DNA of 64,000 nucleotides, taken from assembly GCF_020103695.1 (NCBI RefSeq), contig NZ_JAHXBF010000025.1, positions 108,105 to 172,104 on the forward strand, written 5' to 3'. This document shows, one piece after another, positions 41,079 through 50,168 of the stretch (its first letter is position 1; the number at the start of each line of letters is the position of its first letter). The notes beneath the pieces are model-generated. The model did not search any database. It was not told the DNA's origin and worked only from the letters and a program-made list of their open reading frames with translations. Source of the DNA: Hyalangium versicolor (lineage in GTDB: Bacteria; Myxococcota; Myxococcia; Myxococcales; Myxococcaceae). Both the position numbers and the translations under genes were made by a program.

Positions 41079-42068
41079 ATGGCAGCCAAGAAGGCAGCGA
41101 CCCGGGCCCGCAGCACCACGCCTCGCAAGCCGCGCCGCAAGAAGGTCGAACCGCGCTCCAAAGGCCTCTCCGCCGCCGAAGTCGCCAGCGAGGCCGCCGC
41201 CCAACCCACCGAGCTCATCCAGGGCATCCAGGAAGACGGCGGTCAGGTCCTCTCCGTGTACCGCGATCCTCTCGGCTCGCACACCGTGGTGTTCGCCGCG
41301 CTCCCCATCGACAAGGTGGAGCCCACCCCCTACCAGCGCGATCTCTCCGAGCCACACGTCAAGCGGCTCGTCTCCGCCATGGAGCGCCTGGATCGCTTCC
41401 TGGATCCCGTCATCGCCGTGCGCAAGGACGGCAAGTACTGGACGCCCAACGGCAACCACCGCCTCAATGCCTCACGGATGCTGGGCGCCAAGGCCATCGT
41501 CGCGCTCGTGCTGCCCGAGGAGGATGTGGCCTACCAGATCCTCGCGCTCAACACCGAGAAGGCCCACAACCTCAAGGAGCGCTCGCTCGAAGTGATTCGC
41601 ATGCACCGCGGCCTCACCGGCTCGCGCGCCGGCCGCGAGGCGGACTTCGCCAACCTCTTCGAGGAGCCCTCCTTCATCACCCTCGGCGCCGCCTACGAGA
41701 AGCGCCCCCGCTTCGCCGCCGGCGCCTACAACCCCGTCGTCAAGCGCGCGGAAAGCTTCCTCGATCTGCCCATGGCCGAGGCCCTCAAGGTCCGCGAGGC
41801 CCGCGCCGACAAGCTCCTGGAATTGGATGACGCCGTGACGCGGGTCGTCACCTCGCTCAAGGACAAGGGCTTCCAGAGCCCCTACCTCAAGAACTTCGTC
41901 GTCGCCCGCATCAACTTCCTGCGCTTCAAGAAGGACGACAGCCCCATCGACTTCGACTCCACCGTGGGCAAGATGCTGGCCAGCGCCCAGAAGTTCAATG
42001 TCGACAAGGTCAACAAGGACGACATCACCCGCATGGGAGGTGGCGCCGCCGAGCCGGACGAGGAGTAG
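41079..42068 (+). CDS. ParB N-terminal-domain (ParB/sulfiredoxin-like) protein
   Basis: 329 residues from ATG 41079 (GCAGGGGGA upstream; a TTG at 41064 is less likely). Basic N-terminus (Lys/Arg-rich, residues 2-30), then a ParB-like nuclease/CTPase-type domain (about 70-170): LPIDKVEPTPYQRDLSEPHVKRL and the box WTPNGNHRLNASRMLGAKAI, in which GNHR takes the place of the canonical GERR/GHRR. The rest is helical and ends in an acidic tail. It is not near a parA gene, so it is unlikely to be the chromosome-segregation ParB; a stand-alone DNA-binding or CTP-binding role is possible. Confidence 0.82.
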   Translation: MAAKKAATRARSTTPRKPRRKKVEPRSKGLSAAEVASEAAAQPTELIQGIQEDGGQVLSVYRDPLGSHTVVFAALPIDKVEPTPYQRDLSEPHVKRLVSAMERLDRFLDPVIAVRKDGKYWTPNGNHRLNASRMLGAKAIVALVLPEEDVAYQILALNTEKAHNLKERSLEVIRMHRGLTGSRAGREADFANLFEEPSFITLGAAYEKRPRFAAGAYNPVVKRAESFLDLPMAEALKVREARADKLLELDDAVTRVVTSLKDKGFQSPYLKNFVVARINFLRFKKDDSPIDFDSTVGKMLASAQKFNVDKVNKDDITRMGGGAAEPDEE

Positions 42069-42160
42069 GCAAGCAGCCTCACTCTGCGTCAGCAACTGCC
42101 CGAGCCCTCGGATTGGAGGCTCGGGCCCCCCTGCCCTAAGCTCGCGGGAAAGACCGAACG

Positions 42161-43870
42161 GTGGGAGCGGGCGTGGCAGGGGTACCAGGAACCAGACGGG
42201 AGGAGCGCGGGCAGCGCAGGTGGGCCCTCGTCGGGCTCGGCGTCTTCCTTGCCCTCGCCTGCCGCACGCCTCCTCCGGCGCCCGACGCGCCTGCTCCAGC
42301 CCCCACACCCCACGAGGCCGAGGAGACAGCTCCCGCCCCGGCACCGGCCGCTCCTCGCTCGGAGTCGACACGCCCTCGCAAGAGCGAACCTCGGATCTTC
42401 GACGTCAAACCGAACGACACCCGGCTGGCCAGCTACCACGTCACCCTCACGGGCCAGGAACTCGAGACCGCGCCCTCGCGGTTGGCCCAGGTGTTCCCAG
42501 AGCACTACTCGGAGGCCGCCGGCGTCTTCACCTTTCGCGGAGGCCCGAGCCGCACCGGCGGGGCCTGGGGCACCTGCCCCATGCGCGAGCACAAGCTGGA
42601 GCTCGCCTGGACGGCCAACACCACCCGAGGCCGCCCGCCCTGGTTCGGAGGCGCTGGCTGGACGGGTGAGCCCGTCATCATCCAGTGGCCCGATGTCATG
42701 CGGCACTCCATGGTCCGCCTGGGCCGCCGCCGCTTCGAGAAGGGCTTCGTCGAGGTCATCCAGGGCTCGCTGGATGGCTCGGTGTACTTCCTGGATTTGA
42801 AGACGGGCCAGCCCACGCGGCCCCCCATCGTCACCGGCAACCCCATCAAGGGCAGCGTCTCGTTGGATCCGCGCGGCTATCCGCTGCTCTTCGTGGGCCA
42901 GGGCATCCCGCAGAAGAAGCCCATCGGCCTGCACGTGTACGATCTGATCACCCACCAGGAGGTCTTCTTCCTCCCGGGCAGGGACAAGGCCTCCCCGCGC
43001 AGTTGGGGAGCCTTCGACAGCTCGGGGCTGCTCAACCGCGCCACCGACAGCTACCTGCTGGGCGGAGAGAACGGGCTGTTCTACGCCCTGAAGCTCAACA
43101 CCGACTTCGACTCCATCAAGCTGAAGCTCAAGGTGCGCCCCGAGGTGCTCCGCTACCGGTACACGCCCGAGGGCAGCGCGCACTACGGCATCGAGAACTC
43201 CATCTCCGTGGTGGGCAACCTGGCCTTCTTCGCCGACAACGGCGGGACGATCCAGGCGGTGGATCTGAGGACCTTCAAGCCGGTGTGGACCTTCGATGCG
43301 GGAGATGACACCGACGCCAGCATCCCCGTGGAGCTCGAGAACGATCGCCCGGTCCTCTACACCGGCACCGAGGTCGACAAGACAGGCCCACGCGGCAAGG
43401 CCTGGCTGCGCAAGCTGGACGGACTCACTGGCCGCGTCCTCTGGGAGCGCCCCTACCCGTGCCAGGGCTCGCTCGGGCCGCCGAAGAAGATCGACGCGGG
43501 CACCTTCGCCACCCCCCTGGTCGGCACTGGGGACATCGGCCAACAGGTCGTCTTCACGCTGTCACGGTGCCCGGGCTTCGAAGAGGGGCTCATGGTGTCG
43601 CTCGACAAGGCCACCGGCGAGGAGCGCTGGCGCAAGCCCCTGGAGCACTACGCCTGGTCCTCGCCCACCGCCTGCAAGGACGATCAGGGCCACACCTTCA
43701 TCCTCCAGGGAGACATTCTGGGCACCGTGCACCTGCTCGACGGGCGCACCGGCGCGGAGCTGGACTCGCTCAAGCTGCCGGGGCTGATCGAGGCCTCTCC
43801 CGCCATCTTCGGCGACATGGCCGTGCTGGCCACGCGCGGCAATTGGATCCACGGCCTGCGCCTGCGCTGA
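42161..43870 (+). CDS. PQQ-like beta-propeller lipoprotein
   Basis: 569 residues, GTG start at 42161 (another GTG at 42173). Lipoprotein signal with lipobox LALAC (Cys about 34), then a long Pro/Ala spacer to about 75. The rest is a WD40/PQQ-like propeller with repeated VYFLDLKTGQ, IQAVDLRTFKPVWTFD, LRKLDGLTGRVLWERP, MVSLDKATGEERWRKP and VHLLDGRTGAELDSL units. Similar in outline to BamB-type propellers, but longer and with a distinctive N-terminal domain. Probably an envelope protein; partner unknown. Confidence 0.85.
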   Translation: MGAGVAGVPGTRREERGQRRWALVGLGVFLALACRTPPPAPDAPAPAPTPHEAEETAPAPAPAAPRSESTRPRKSEPRIFDVKPNDTRLASYHVTLTGQELETAPSRLAQVFPEHYSEAAGVFTFRGGPSRTGGAWGTCPMREHKLELAWTANTTRGRPPWFGGAGWTGEPVIIQWPDVMRHSMVRLGRRRFEKGFVEVIQGSLDGSVYFLDLKTGQPTRPPIVTGNPIKGSVSLDPRGYPLLFVGQGIPQKKPIGLHVYDLITHQEVFFLPGRDKASPRSWGAFDSSGLLNRATDSYLLGGENGLFYALKLNTDFDSIKLKLKVRPEVLRYRYTPEGSAHYGIENSISVVGNLAFFADNGGTIQAVDLRTFKPVWTFDAGDDTDASIPVELENDRPVLYTGTEVDKTGPRGKAWLRKLDGLTGRVLWERPYPCQGSLGPPKKIDAGTFATPLVGTGDIGQQVVFTLSRCPGFEEGLMVSLDKATGEERWRKPLEHYAWSSPTACKDDQGHTFILQGDILGTVHLLDGRTGAELDSLKLPGLIEASPAIFGDMAVLATRGNWIHGLRLR

Positions 43871-44006
43871 GCCCGCTCCGGGCGCTCGCGCGAGCACAAG
43901 CGTCCACGACTCCACAGAGCGCCGCTCCACCTTGCCGCTCCCAGGGAGCGTGAACACCTTCGGTCGCCATCCCCGGGCAAACCCGCGCCCTCTTCCTCAG
44001 GATCCT

Positions 44007-46136
44007 ATGGCCCCGCGAAAGCCGTCCTCGACTTCCTCCTCGCAGAGCAAGAACCAGAGCCTCGAGAGCTTCCGGGAGCGCCCGGAGAACACGACGCTCA
44101 CCACGGACCAGGGCATTCCCATCCCCCACACGGATGACTCGCTGAAGGCGGGCCTCCGCGGGGCCACGTTGCTGGAGGACTTCCACTTCCGCGAGAAGCT
44201 CACGCGCTTCGATCACGAGCGCATCCCCGAGCGCGTGGTGCACGCACGCGGATCGGCCGCCCACGGGTACTTCCGCGTCTACCAGTCGCTGGAGAAGTAC
44301 ACGAAGGCGAAGTTCCTCACGGATCCGTCGCTGCGCACGCCGGTGTTCGTGCGCTTCTCCACGGTGCAGGGCTCGCGCGGCTCGGCGGACACCGTGCGCG
44401 ACGTGCGCGGCTTCGCCACGAAGTTCTACACGCCCGAGGGCAACTTCGATCTGGTGGGCAACAACATCCCCGTCTTCTTCATCCAGGACGGCATCAAGTT
44501 CCCGGACGTAGTGCACGCCGTGAAGCCCGAGCCGCACAACGAGATGCCGCAGGGCGGCTCGGCGCACGACTCGTTCTGGGACTTCGTCGGGCTGGTACCG
44601 GAGACGGCGCACATGATCATGTGGGTGATGTCGGATCGCGCCATCCCGCGCAGCTACCGGATGATGGAGGGGTTCGGCGTCCACACCTTCCGGCTGGTGA
44701 ACGCGCAGGGCAAGTCCCACTTCGTGAAGTTCCACTGGAAGCCGCTGCTGGGCACGCACGGGCTGGTGTGGGACGAGGCGCAGAAGATCGCCGGCAAGGA
44801 TCCAGACTTCCACCGGCGCGATCTCTGGGAGGCCATCGAGTCCGGCGCGCCCCCCGAGTACGAGCTGGGTCTGCAGATCATCCCCGAGGAGGATGCGCTG
44901 AAGTACGGCTTCGATCTGCTGGACGCGACGAAGCTGGTGCCGGAGGAGTTGGTGCCGGTGCAACGGGTGGGCAAGCTGGTGCTGGACCGCAACCCGGACA
45001 ACTTCTTCGCCGAGACGGAGCAGGTGGCGTACTGCGTGAGCAACGTGGTGCCGGGGATCGACTTCACGAACGATCCGCTGCTCCAGGCGCGGCTGTTCTC
45101 GTACCTGGACACGCAACTGACGCGGCTGGGCGGGCCCAACTTCGCGGAGATCCCGATCAACAAGCCGGTGTGCCCGGTGCACAACCACCAGCAGGACGGC
45201 TTCCACCGGGACACCATCAACACGGGCCGCGCCAACTACCACCCGAACTCGCTGGGAGGAGGGTGCCCGGTGCTGGCCAACCCGGCCCAGGGCTTCTCGC
45301 ACTATCAAGAACGGCTCGAGGGCCACAAGGTCCGCCAGCGCAGCGAGACCTTCAGCGATCACTTCAGCCAGGCGAGGCTCTTCTTCAAGAGCCTCTCGCG
45401 ACCGGAGCAGGAGCACCTCATCTCGGCGCTGCAGTTCGAGCTGGGCAAGTGCGAGCGCCCCGAGGTCCGCGAGCGCGTGGTGAACCAGGTGCTGGCGAAC
45501 ATCGACTCGGAGCTGGCCACCCGGGTGGCGAAGGCCGTGGGGGTGACACCGCCCAAGGCAGCCAAGCCGCCCAAGCCGCCCAAGTCGCGCCACACCGTGG
45601 AGACGTCTCCAGCGCTCAGCATGGAGAACACCGCGAAGGACTCCATCCGGTCGCGGAAGATCGCGGCGCTGGTGGCGGATGGGTTCTCCTCGAAGGAGCT
45701 GGCCCAGGTGAAGCGCGCGCTGGAGGCCAGTGGCGCGATCGTGGAGGTGGTAGGCCCCACGCTCAGCCCCGTCAAGAGCGCGGAGGGCACGGAGGAGGTG
45801 CCGGTGAAGACGTTCCTCACGACTCACTCCGTGCTGTTCGACGCCATCTACGTGCCTGGCGGAGAGAAGAGCGTGGTAGCGCTCGGGATGCTCCCGGACG
45901 CGGTGGACTTCGTGCGCGAGGCCTACAAGCACTGCAAGGCGCTGGGCTTCTCGGGAGAGGGCACGCAGCTCATCGATGCCGCGGGCCTGAGCAAGCTCTC
46001 CGCGGCACAGAGCCTCGACAGCGATCCGGGGGTAGTCCAGAACCCCAAAGCGGACATGAAGAAGTTCAACCAGCGCTTCGTCGAAGCCATCGCCGCGCAC
46101 CGCAACTGGGCGCGCCAGGGGCCACCGCCGGCCTGA
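44007..46136 (+). CDS. katE: Large-subunit catalase (KatE/HPII type) with C-terminal DJ-1/GATase-like domain
   Basis: 709 residues from ATG 44007 (AGGA upstream), the normal size of clade 2 catalases. Heme-site residues: catalytic His in VVHARGSAAHGYF (about 77-89), Asn in LVGNNIPVFFIQD (about 152-164), heme-ligand Tyr in LFSYLDTQLTRLG (about 365-377). The N-terminal Ser/Lys-rich extension and the C-terminal flavodoxin/DJ-1-like domain (about 550-690, starting RKIAALVADGF) are typical of HPII. Decomposes H2O2 in the cytoplasm. A Dps gene lies 7 kb away. Confidence 0.95.
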   Translation: MAPRKPSSTSSSQSKNQSLESFRERPENTTLTTDQGIPIPHTDDSLKAGLRGATLLEDFHFREKLTRFDHERIPERVVHARGSAAHGYFRVYQSLEKYTKAKFLTDPSLRTPVFVRFSTVQGSRGSADTVRDVRGFATKFYTPEGNFDLVGNNIPVFFIQDGIKFPDVVHAVKPEPHNEMPQGGSAHDSFWDFVGLVPETAHMIMWVMSDRAIPRSYRMMEGFGVHTFRLVNAQGKSHFVKFHWKPLLGTHGLVWDEAQKIAGKDPDFHRRDLWEAIESGAPPEYELGLQIIPEEDALKYGFDLLDATKLVPEELVPVQRVGKLVLDRNPDNFFAETEQVAYCVSNVVPGIDFTNDPLLQARLFSYLDTQLTRLGGPNFAEIPINKPVCPVHNHQQDGFHRDTINTGRANYHPNSLGGGCPVLANPAQGFSHYQERLEGHKVRQRSETFSDHFSQARLFFKSLSRPEQEHLISALQFELGKCERPEVRERVVNQVLANIDSELATRVAKAVGVTPPKAAKPPKPPKSRHTVETSPALSMENTAKDSIRSRKIAALVADGFSSKELAQVKRALEASGAIVEVVGPTLSPVKSAEGTEEVPVKTFLTTHSVLFDAIYVPGGEKSVVALGMLPDAVDFVREAYKHCKALGFSGEGTQLIDAAGLSKLSAAQSLDSDPGVVQNPKADMKKFNQRFVEAIAAHRNWARQGPPPA

Positions 46137-46184
46137 GCGGGAGGGGGCCTTCGGGGTGGGCACTGCCCGTGAGAGACTGGGGGC

Positions 46185-46988
46185 GTGTCCACCGTCGACG
46201 TCCCGCTCGGCCCCATCGCCGCTCGCTGCGCCACCCATCCGGAGGAAGCCGCCAGCGGCACATGCTCCCGCTGCGGCACCTTCTTCTGCGACGGGTGCGT
46301 GAAGCGGGTCTTCGACAAGGAGTGGTGCTCGGCGTGCGCGGCCCGCCCGGAGGTGAACTACCTGGAGCGCCTGCGCCTCAAGCTGTGGGGGCGCCGGGAC
46401 AGCGCGGCCTGGATGTTCGGAGCCTTCAGCCTGGTCCTCGCAGCCTTCACGATCCGGGCCCTGCTGCTGCGGCGGCTGTTCTGGCCGCTCACGTTGCTCA
46501 TGGGAGCCTGCGCGGTGGTCAGCATGGCCTTCTTCCTGGGCAAACGGTGGGCCCGCGAGTCCCTCATCGTCACGACGCTGAGCTGCGGCGGCGCGTTCCT
46601 GATGCGCGGCTTGCAGGGCCCCGCCTTCGTCTTCCTGATCAGCGGCTTCAGCGCCACCCTCTTCTACTTCAATACGCGCAACCGGCTCTTCTTCCAGCAG
46701 CCGGTCTCCACCCTCCGGCTCCAGCGGCTGTGGCACGCGATCGAGAACAACCCGCTGGCCCGTAGCGCGATGAACCTGGGCCTGGCGTCCGTGCTCTTTC
46801 CCCTCTTCGCCCCCTTCGCCGTCATCTTCGGCGTGGTGGGCCTGATGCGGGTGAATCCACAGGCCACCCCGCCCATCGGGCGCAAGGGGCAGGCCATCGC
46901 CGGCCTCGTCCTGGGGCTCCTCATGACAGCGCTGTGGGGCCTGTTCGTGTGGACCTTCATCGCGGCCAACGTCGACAAGGACTCCTGA
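46185..46988 (+). CDS. B-box/zinc-ribbon membrane protein
   Basis: 267 residues with a GTG start. N-terminal zinc-binding module: C-x2-H at CATHPEEAASGTCSRCGTFF, then CDGC and CSAC (residues about 13-50), as in B-box-type bacterial membrane proteins. Several transmembrane segments follow (about 75-100, 100-125, 130-160, 190-220, 230-262); the last part resembles DUF4190 (GRKGQAIAGLVLGLL). Function unknown. It starts 48 bp after katE on the same strand. Confidence 0.8.
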   Translation: MSTVDVPLGPIAARCATHPEEAASGTCSRCGTFFCDGCVKRVFDKEWCSACAARPEVNYLERLRLKLWGRRDSAAWMFGAFSLVLAAFTIRALLLRRLFWPLTLLMGACAVVSMAFFLGKRWARESLIVTTLSCGGAFLMRGLQGPAFVFLISGFSATLFYFNTRNRLFFQQPVSTLRLQRLWHAIENNPLARSAMNLGLASVLFPLFAPFAVIFGVVGLMRVNPQATPPIGRKGQAIAGLVLGLLMTALWGLFVWTFIAANVDKDS

Positions 46989-47027
46989 GCCGGACTCAAG
47001 CCCGCGGGTGAACGCCTTCGCGGAGCG

Positions 47028-47471
47028 CTACGCCGCCGGTTCGTCCGTCTCGGAGGCATCGGCCTGCAACACCACGGAGTGCACCTTCTCCAGCAGTTGG
47101 TGGAGCGTCTTCATCTCCTCCACCGTAAGGTGCTTGCGCATGTCCCCCTCGAGCCGCTCCATCTCGGACAGACAGACCGCCAGCTCCGTGCGCCCCGGCT
47201 CCGTCACCTCCAGCCGGACACAGCGGCGATCCTGCCCCTCGCAGCGGCTCAGCAGCCCGTCCTCCACCAACCGGTCCACCAGCCGGCTCACGGCGGGCGG
47301 ATCCACCAACAGCCGCTCCGCGAGCGCCGCCTGACTGCGGACCTCGCCGTGCCCAATCGCTTTGAGCGCCAACATTTGCTGGAACGGACGATCAGTCCGC
47401 TTGCTCAGTCGGCGCTTGAGCAGCCTGTGAATCGCGCGGCGAACGGAAGCTACTTGCTCTGCGATGGTCAT
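47028..47471 (-). CDS. MarR-family transcriptional regulator
   Basis: 147 residues from ATG 47471 (upstream in-frame starts exist to 47525 but would overlap the promoter of the efflux operon). Winged helix about 45-110: the recognition part is LLVDPPAVSRLVDRLVEDGLLSR, the wing QDRRCVRLEVTEPGR, typical of MarR/SlyA. C-terminal helices form the dimer interface. Divergent from a complete tolC-MFP-RND operon, so it is expected to repress that operon and itself, with relief by a small ligand; the ligand is not predictable. Confidence 0.9.
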   Translation of the reverse strand: MTIAEQVASVRRAIHRLLKRRLSKRTDRPFQQMLALKAIGHGEVRSQAALAERLLVDPPAVSRLVDRLVEDGLLSRCEGQDRRCVRLEVTEPGRTELAVCLSEMERLEGDMRKHLTVEEMKTLHQLLEKVHSVVLQADASETDEPAA

Positions 47472-47493
47472 TGCACGTATTAATGATTGCGCT

Positions 47494-47522
47494 TTGCAAC
47501 GATTGTCAACTGCACCGATAGA
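47494..47522 (+). promoter_or_regulatory. Overlapping divergent promoters of marR and the efflux operon
   Basis: Plus strand: TTGCAA (47494-47499), 17 bp, GATAGA (47517-47522). Minus strand: TTGACA (complement of 47504-47509) leads toward marR with an AT-rich TTAAT region near 47480. The two promoters overlap, and the imperfect palindrome TTGCAACGATTGTCAA (47494-47509) covers both -35 boxes, a logical MarR operator. Confidence 0.45.
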
Positions 47523-47589
47523 CATGGCTACTCCGGGGCGAGCGCCGGGAAGCTCTGTCGGTGGGGTGTCCCCTCATTTCGCCCCTGGT

Positions 47590-48981
47590 ATGGCTCTTCG
47601 CGTCACGCTCCTCATCGGGCTCGTTGCTTCTTCGGCATGGGCGCAGCCCGTTACGCCCGTCCCCCCTCCTACCCCTTTCCAACCCAAAGTCGAGGACCCG
47701 ATGCTGGCCCCGGCGGCGCCCGCGCCCCGGCAGGTGAGCACCTGGGACGAGGCCCTCGCCCTGGTGAAGGAGCGCTCCACGGATCTGGACAGCGCCCGCG
47801 CCGGTATCGAGCGCGCCGAGGGCCGCTGGCGTCAGTCCCTGGCCGCCCTGCTGCCCAACGCGCGCTTCGCCGGAGGCGTCGCCGTCGATCTGCTCAACAC
47901 GGACAGCTCCGTGCTGGCCACCTCGGGCTCCACGCTACCGGCGACGCCCTCCGAGAGCGGGCGCGTCCCCACTGCGCCCCTGGCCTCCGGCGCGGTGTCG
48001 CTGACGCAGTCCGTGGTGGATGTGAGCGCCTGGCGCGGGCTGTCCTCGGCCGAGGCCGCTCAGCGCAGCGCCGAGGCCAGCCTGCAGGACGTGCGGCGCC
48101 GGCTCACACTGGGGCTCGCGCGCTCCCTGGTGGCAGTCGTCTCCGCCGAGCGCGCCGCCGAGCTCAACCGGGTGGGCCTGCGACAGGCGCTGGAGCGCGC
48201 CGCTCTGGTGCAGCGCACGCTGGAGCTGGGCGCCGCCACCCAGTTGGACGTGGCCCGCACCCGGCAGGACGTGGAGCTGGCGCGCCAGTCCCTCATCTCC
48301 GGTGACGAGCAACTGCGCCGGACGCGCGAGGCGCTGGGCCTGGCGATGGGCTTCGATCAAGCCGTGGGCGTCACGCCGAACTTCCAGCTCCAGGGCCTGG
48401 TGGCGGAGACGCAGTCCGACTGCGCGCCGCTGAAGGCCGTGGGCGAGCGGCCGGATCTGCTGGCCGCGAGCACGCAGCTGGAGTCCGCGCGCGAGAGCCG
48501 GCGGCAGGCCTCCGCGGGCTATCTGCCCACGCTGGGCATCACCAGCAACGCGCTGGCCTTCACCACCGAGCCGGGCCTGGGCCGGGTGGCTTCCTGGAAC
48601 ATTGCCGCCGTGCTGTCGGTGCCCATCTGGGAGGGCGGCTTGCGAGGCGGCCTGGTCCGGGAGCGTACGGGCGTCGAGCGGCAGGCGGAAGACACGCTGG
48701 AGCGCACCCGCCGCGAGGTGGAGTTCGAGGTGGCACGCACTCGGCGCGGCGTGGAGGTGGCCGAGGCGTTAGTGAAGACGGCGGCGGAGGCCCGCTCGCT
48801 CGCTGAGCAAACGGACCAATTGACCCGCCGTTCATTCGAGATTGGCCGCAGCGGTAGCCTCGAGCTGGTTCAGAGCGCCGCGGCACTACGCCAGGCGGAA
48901 TTGGCACTGGCACTGCGTGAGTTCGAGCTTGTCCAGGCACGCCTGGATGCATTCCTGACGGAGGCCCGATGCGACTGGTAA
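47590..48981 (+). CDS. TolC-family outer-membrane efflux protein
   Basis: 463 residues from ATG 47590, chosen because a clean signal peptide follows (ALRVTLLIGLVASSAWA); an ATG at 47524 would add 22 non-signal residues and overlap the promoter. Two OEP repeats with the long helices of TolC-type channels (e.g. AAQRSAEASLQDVRRRLTLG, ATQLDVARTRQDVELARQSL). It forms the outer-membrane duct of the tripartite pump encoded with the two next genes; its end overlaps an upstream extension of the MFP frame. Confidence 0.87.
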   Translation: MALRVTLLIGLVASSAWAQPVTPVPPPTPFQPKVEDPMLAPAAPAPRQVSTWDEALALVKERSTDLDSARAGIERAEGRWRQSLAALLPNARFAGGVAVDLLNTDSSVLATSGSTLPATPSESGRVPTAPLASGAVSLTQSVVDVSAWRGLSSAEAAQRSAEASLQDVRRRLTLGLARSLVAVVSAERAAELNRVGLRQALERAALVQRTLELGAATQLDVARTRQDVELARQSLISGDEQLRRTREALGLAMGFDQAVGVTPNFQLQGLVAETQSDCAPLKAVGERPDLLAASTQLESARESRRQASAGYLPTLGITSNALAFTTEPGLGRVASWNIAAVLSVPIWEGGLRGGLVRERTGVERQAEDTLERTRREVEFEVARTRRGVEVAEALVKTAAEARSLAEQTDQLTRRSFEIGRSGSLELVQSAAALRQAELALALREFELVQARLDAFLTEARCDW

Positions 48982-49007
48982 CACGGGTACGCCCCTTGGA
49001 GGCGCTG

Positions 49008-50135
49008 ATGAAGAAGGTCTGGGGATTGGCCCTGGTGGCCAGCATGGTGGGTTGCGGTGGAGCGGCTCCGCCGAAGGCGGCTCCTCCTCCGCGCGAGGTG
49101 GATGCGGTGACGCTCGCGCCGAGCGAGACGCGTGACACGGGTGAGTACCTGGGCGCGCTCATCTCCCGGCAGAGCGTGAACGTGCTGCCGCAGGTGGCGG
49201 GCTATGTGCGCCGCATTCACGTGACGCCGGGCCAGAAGGTGGAGGCCGGAGCGCCGCTGCTGGAGGTGGACGGGCGCCAGGAGTCCGCCGCGCTCGAGAG
49301 CGCTCAGGCGCAGCGCAGCTCCGCGCAGTCCGCACTGGAGCTGGCGAAGCAGACGCTGGAGCGCACCGAGGCGCTCTACAAGGAAGGCCTGGTGAGCGCG
49401 CAGGAGTTGGAGCGTGCCCGCTCGGCGGCGCAGACGTCCGAGGCCGCCACCCGCGCCGCCTCCGCGCAGGTGTCCCAGCGCGAGGTGCAGCTGCAGTACT
49501 ACGTGGTGCGCGCGCCCTTCGCCGGCACGGTGGGAGACGTGGTGGTGCGGGTAGGCGACTACGTGGGCGCCACCACGCCGCTGACGAGCGTGGCCCAGGC
49601 GGACGTGCTCGAGGTGAGCGTGTCGGTGCCCTCGACGAGGGCCCGTGCGCTGCAGCCGAACACCCCGCTGGAGCTGCTGGATGCGCAGGGCAAGGTGCTG
49701 ATCAGCAGCCCCATCTTCTTTGTGGCGCCGCAGGCCGATCCGCGCACGCAGTTGGTGGAGCTGAAGGCCGCCTTCCGCAACACCGTGGGCCTGCGCCCCA
49801 ACGAGCTGGTGCGCTCCCGCATGGTCTACTCCACGCGCCGCGCCCTGCAGCTGCCGGCGCTGGCGGTGGTGCGCCAGAGCGGCAAGCCGTTCGCCTTCGT
49901 GGTGACGGACAAGGAGGGGCAGACGGTGGTGCAGCGCCGCCCCATCACCCTGGGCAGCCTGGGTGAGCAGAACTACATCGTGGAGAACGGCCTGCACGAG
50001 GGAGACCGGGTTGCGATCTCCTCGCTGCAGACGCTGCGTGACGGCGCGCCGGTGAAGGTGAAGGCGGCCGCCATGCCCATGGCGGATTCATTGCCGGGGA
50101 CCGACGGTGGCGGAACCACCGGGGGCGCCCGCTAG
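49008..50135 (+). CDS. RND efflux periplasmic adaptor (MFP) lipoprotein
   Basis: 375 residues from ATG 49008 with TTGGAGG upstream; this start gives a lipoprotein signal (MVGC, Cys about 16). An ATG at 48969 inside the tolC end is less likely. Order of domains: barrel-sandwich half (VNVLPQVAGYVRRIHVTPGQKVEAGAPL), alpha-hairpin (about 90-160), second lipoyl half (VRAPFAGTVGDVVVRVGDYV), beta-barrel and membrane-proximal domains. AcrA/MexA type. Middle gene of the operon, 33 bp before the RND gene. Confidence 0.92.
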   Translation: MKKVWGLALVASMVGCGGAAPPKAAPPPREVDAVTLAPSETRDTGEYLGALISRQSVNVLPQVAGYVRRIHVTPGQKVEAGAPLLEVDGRQESAALESAQAQRSSAQSALELAKQTLERTEALYKEGLVSAQELERARSAAQTSEAATRAASAQVSQREVQLQYYVVRAPFAGTVGDVVVRVGDYVGATTPLTSVAQADVLEVSVSVPSTRARALQPNTPLELLDAQGKVLISSPIFFVAPQADPRTQLVELKAAFRNTVGLRPNELVRSRMVYSTRRALQLPALAVVRQSGKPFAFVVTDKEGQTVVQRRPITLGSLGEQNYIVENGLHEGDRVAISSLQTLRDGAPVKVKAAAMPMADSLPGTDGGGTTGGAR

Positions 50136-50168
50136 TCCCGGGCCCGAGAGAATGAGGGCGTAGCCACC

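Noticed and set aside
41079..42068. Chromosome-partitioning ParB
   Set aside because: No parA neighbour, GNHR in place of the usual box and no clear central HTH; kept as ParB-like only.
43770..46736. 988-codon minus-strand frame opposite katE
   Set aside because: Antisense shadow of catalase, whose heme-site residues are all present on the plus strand.
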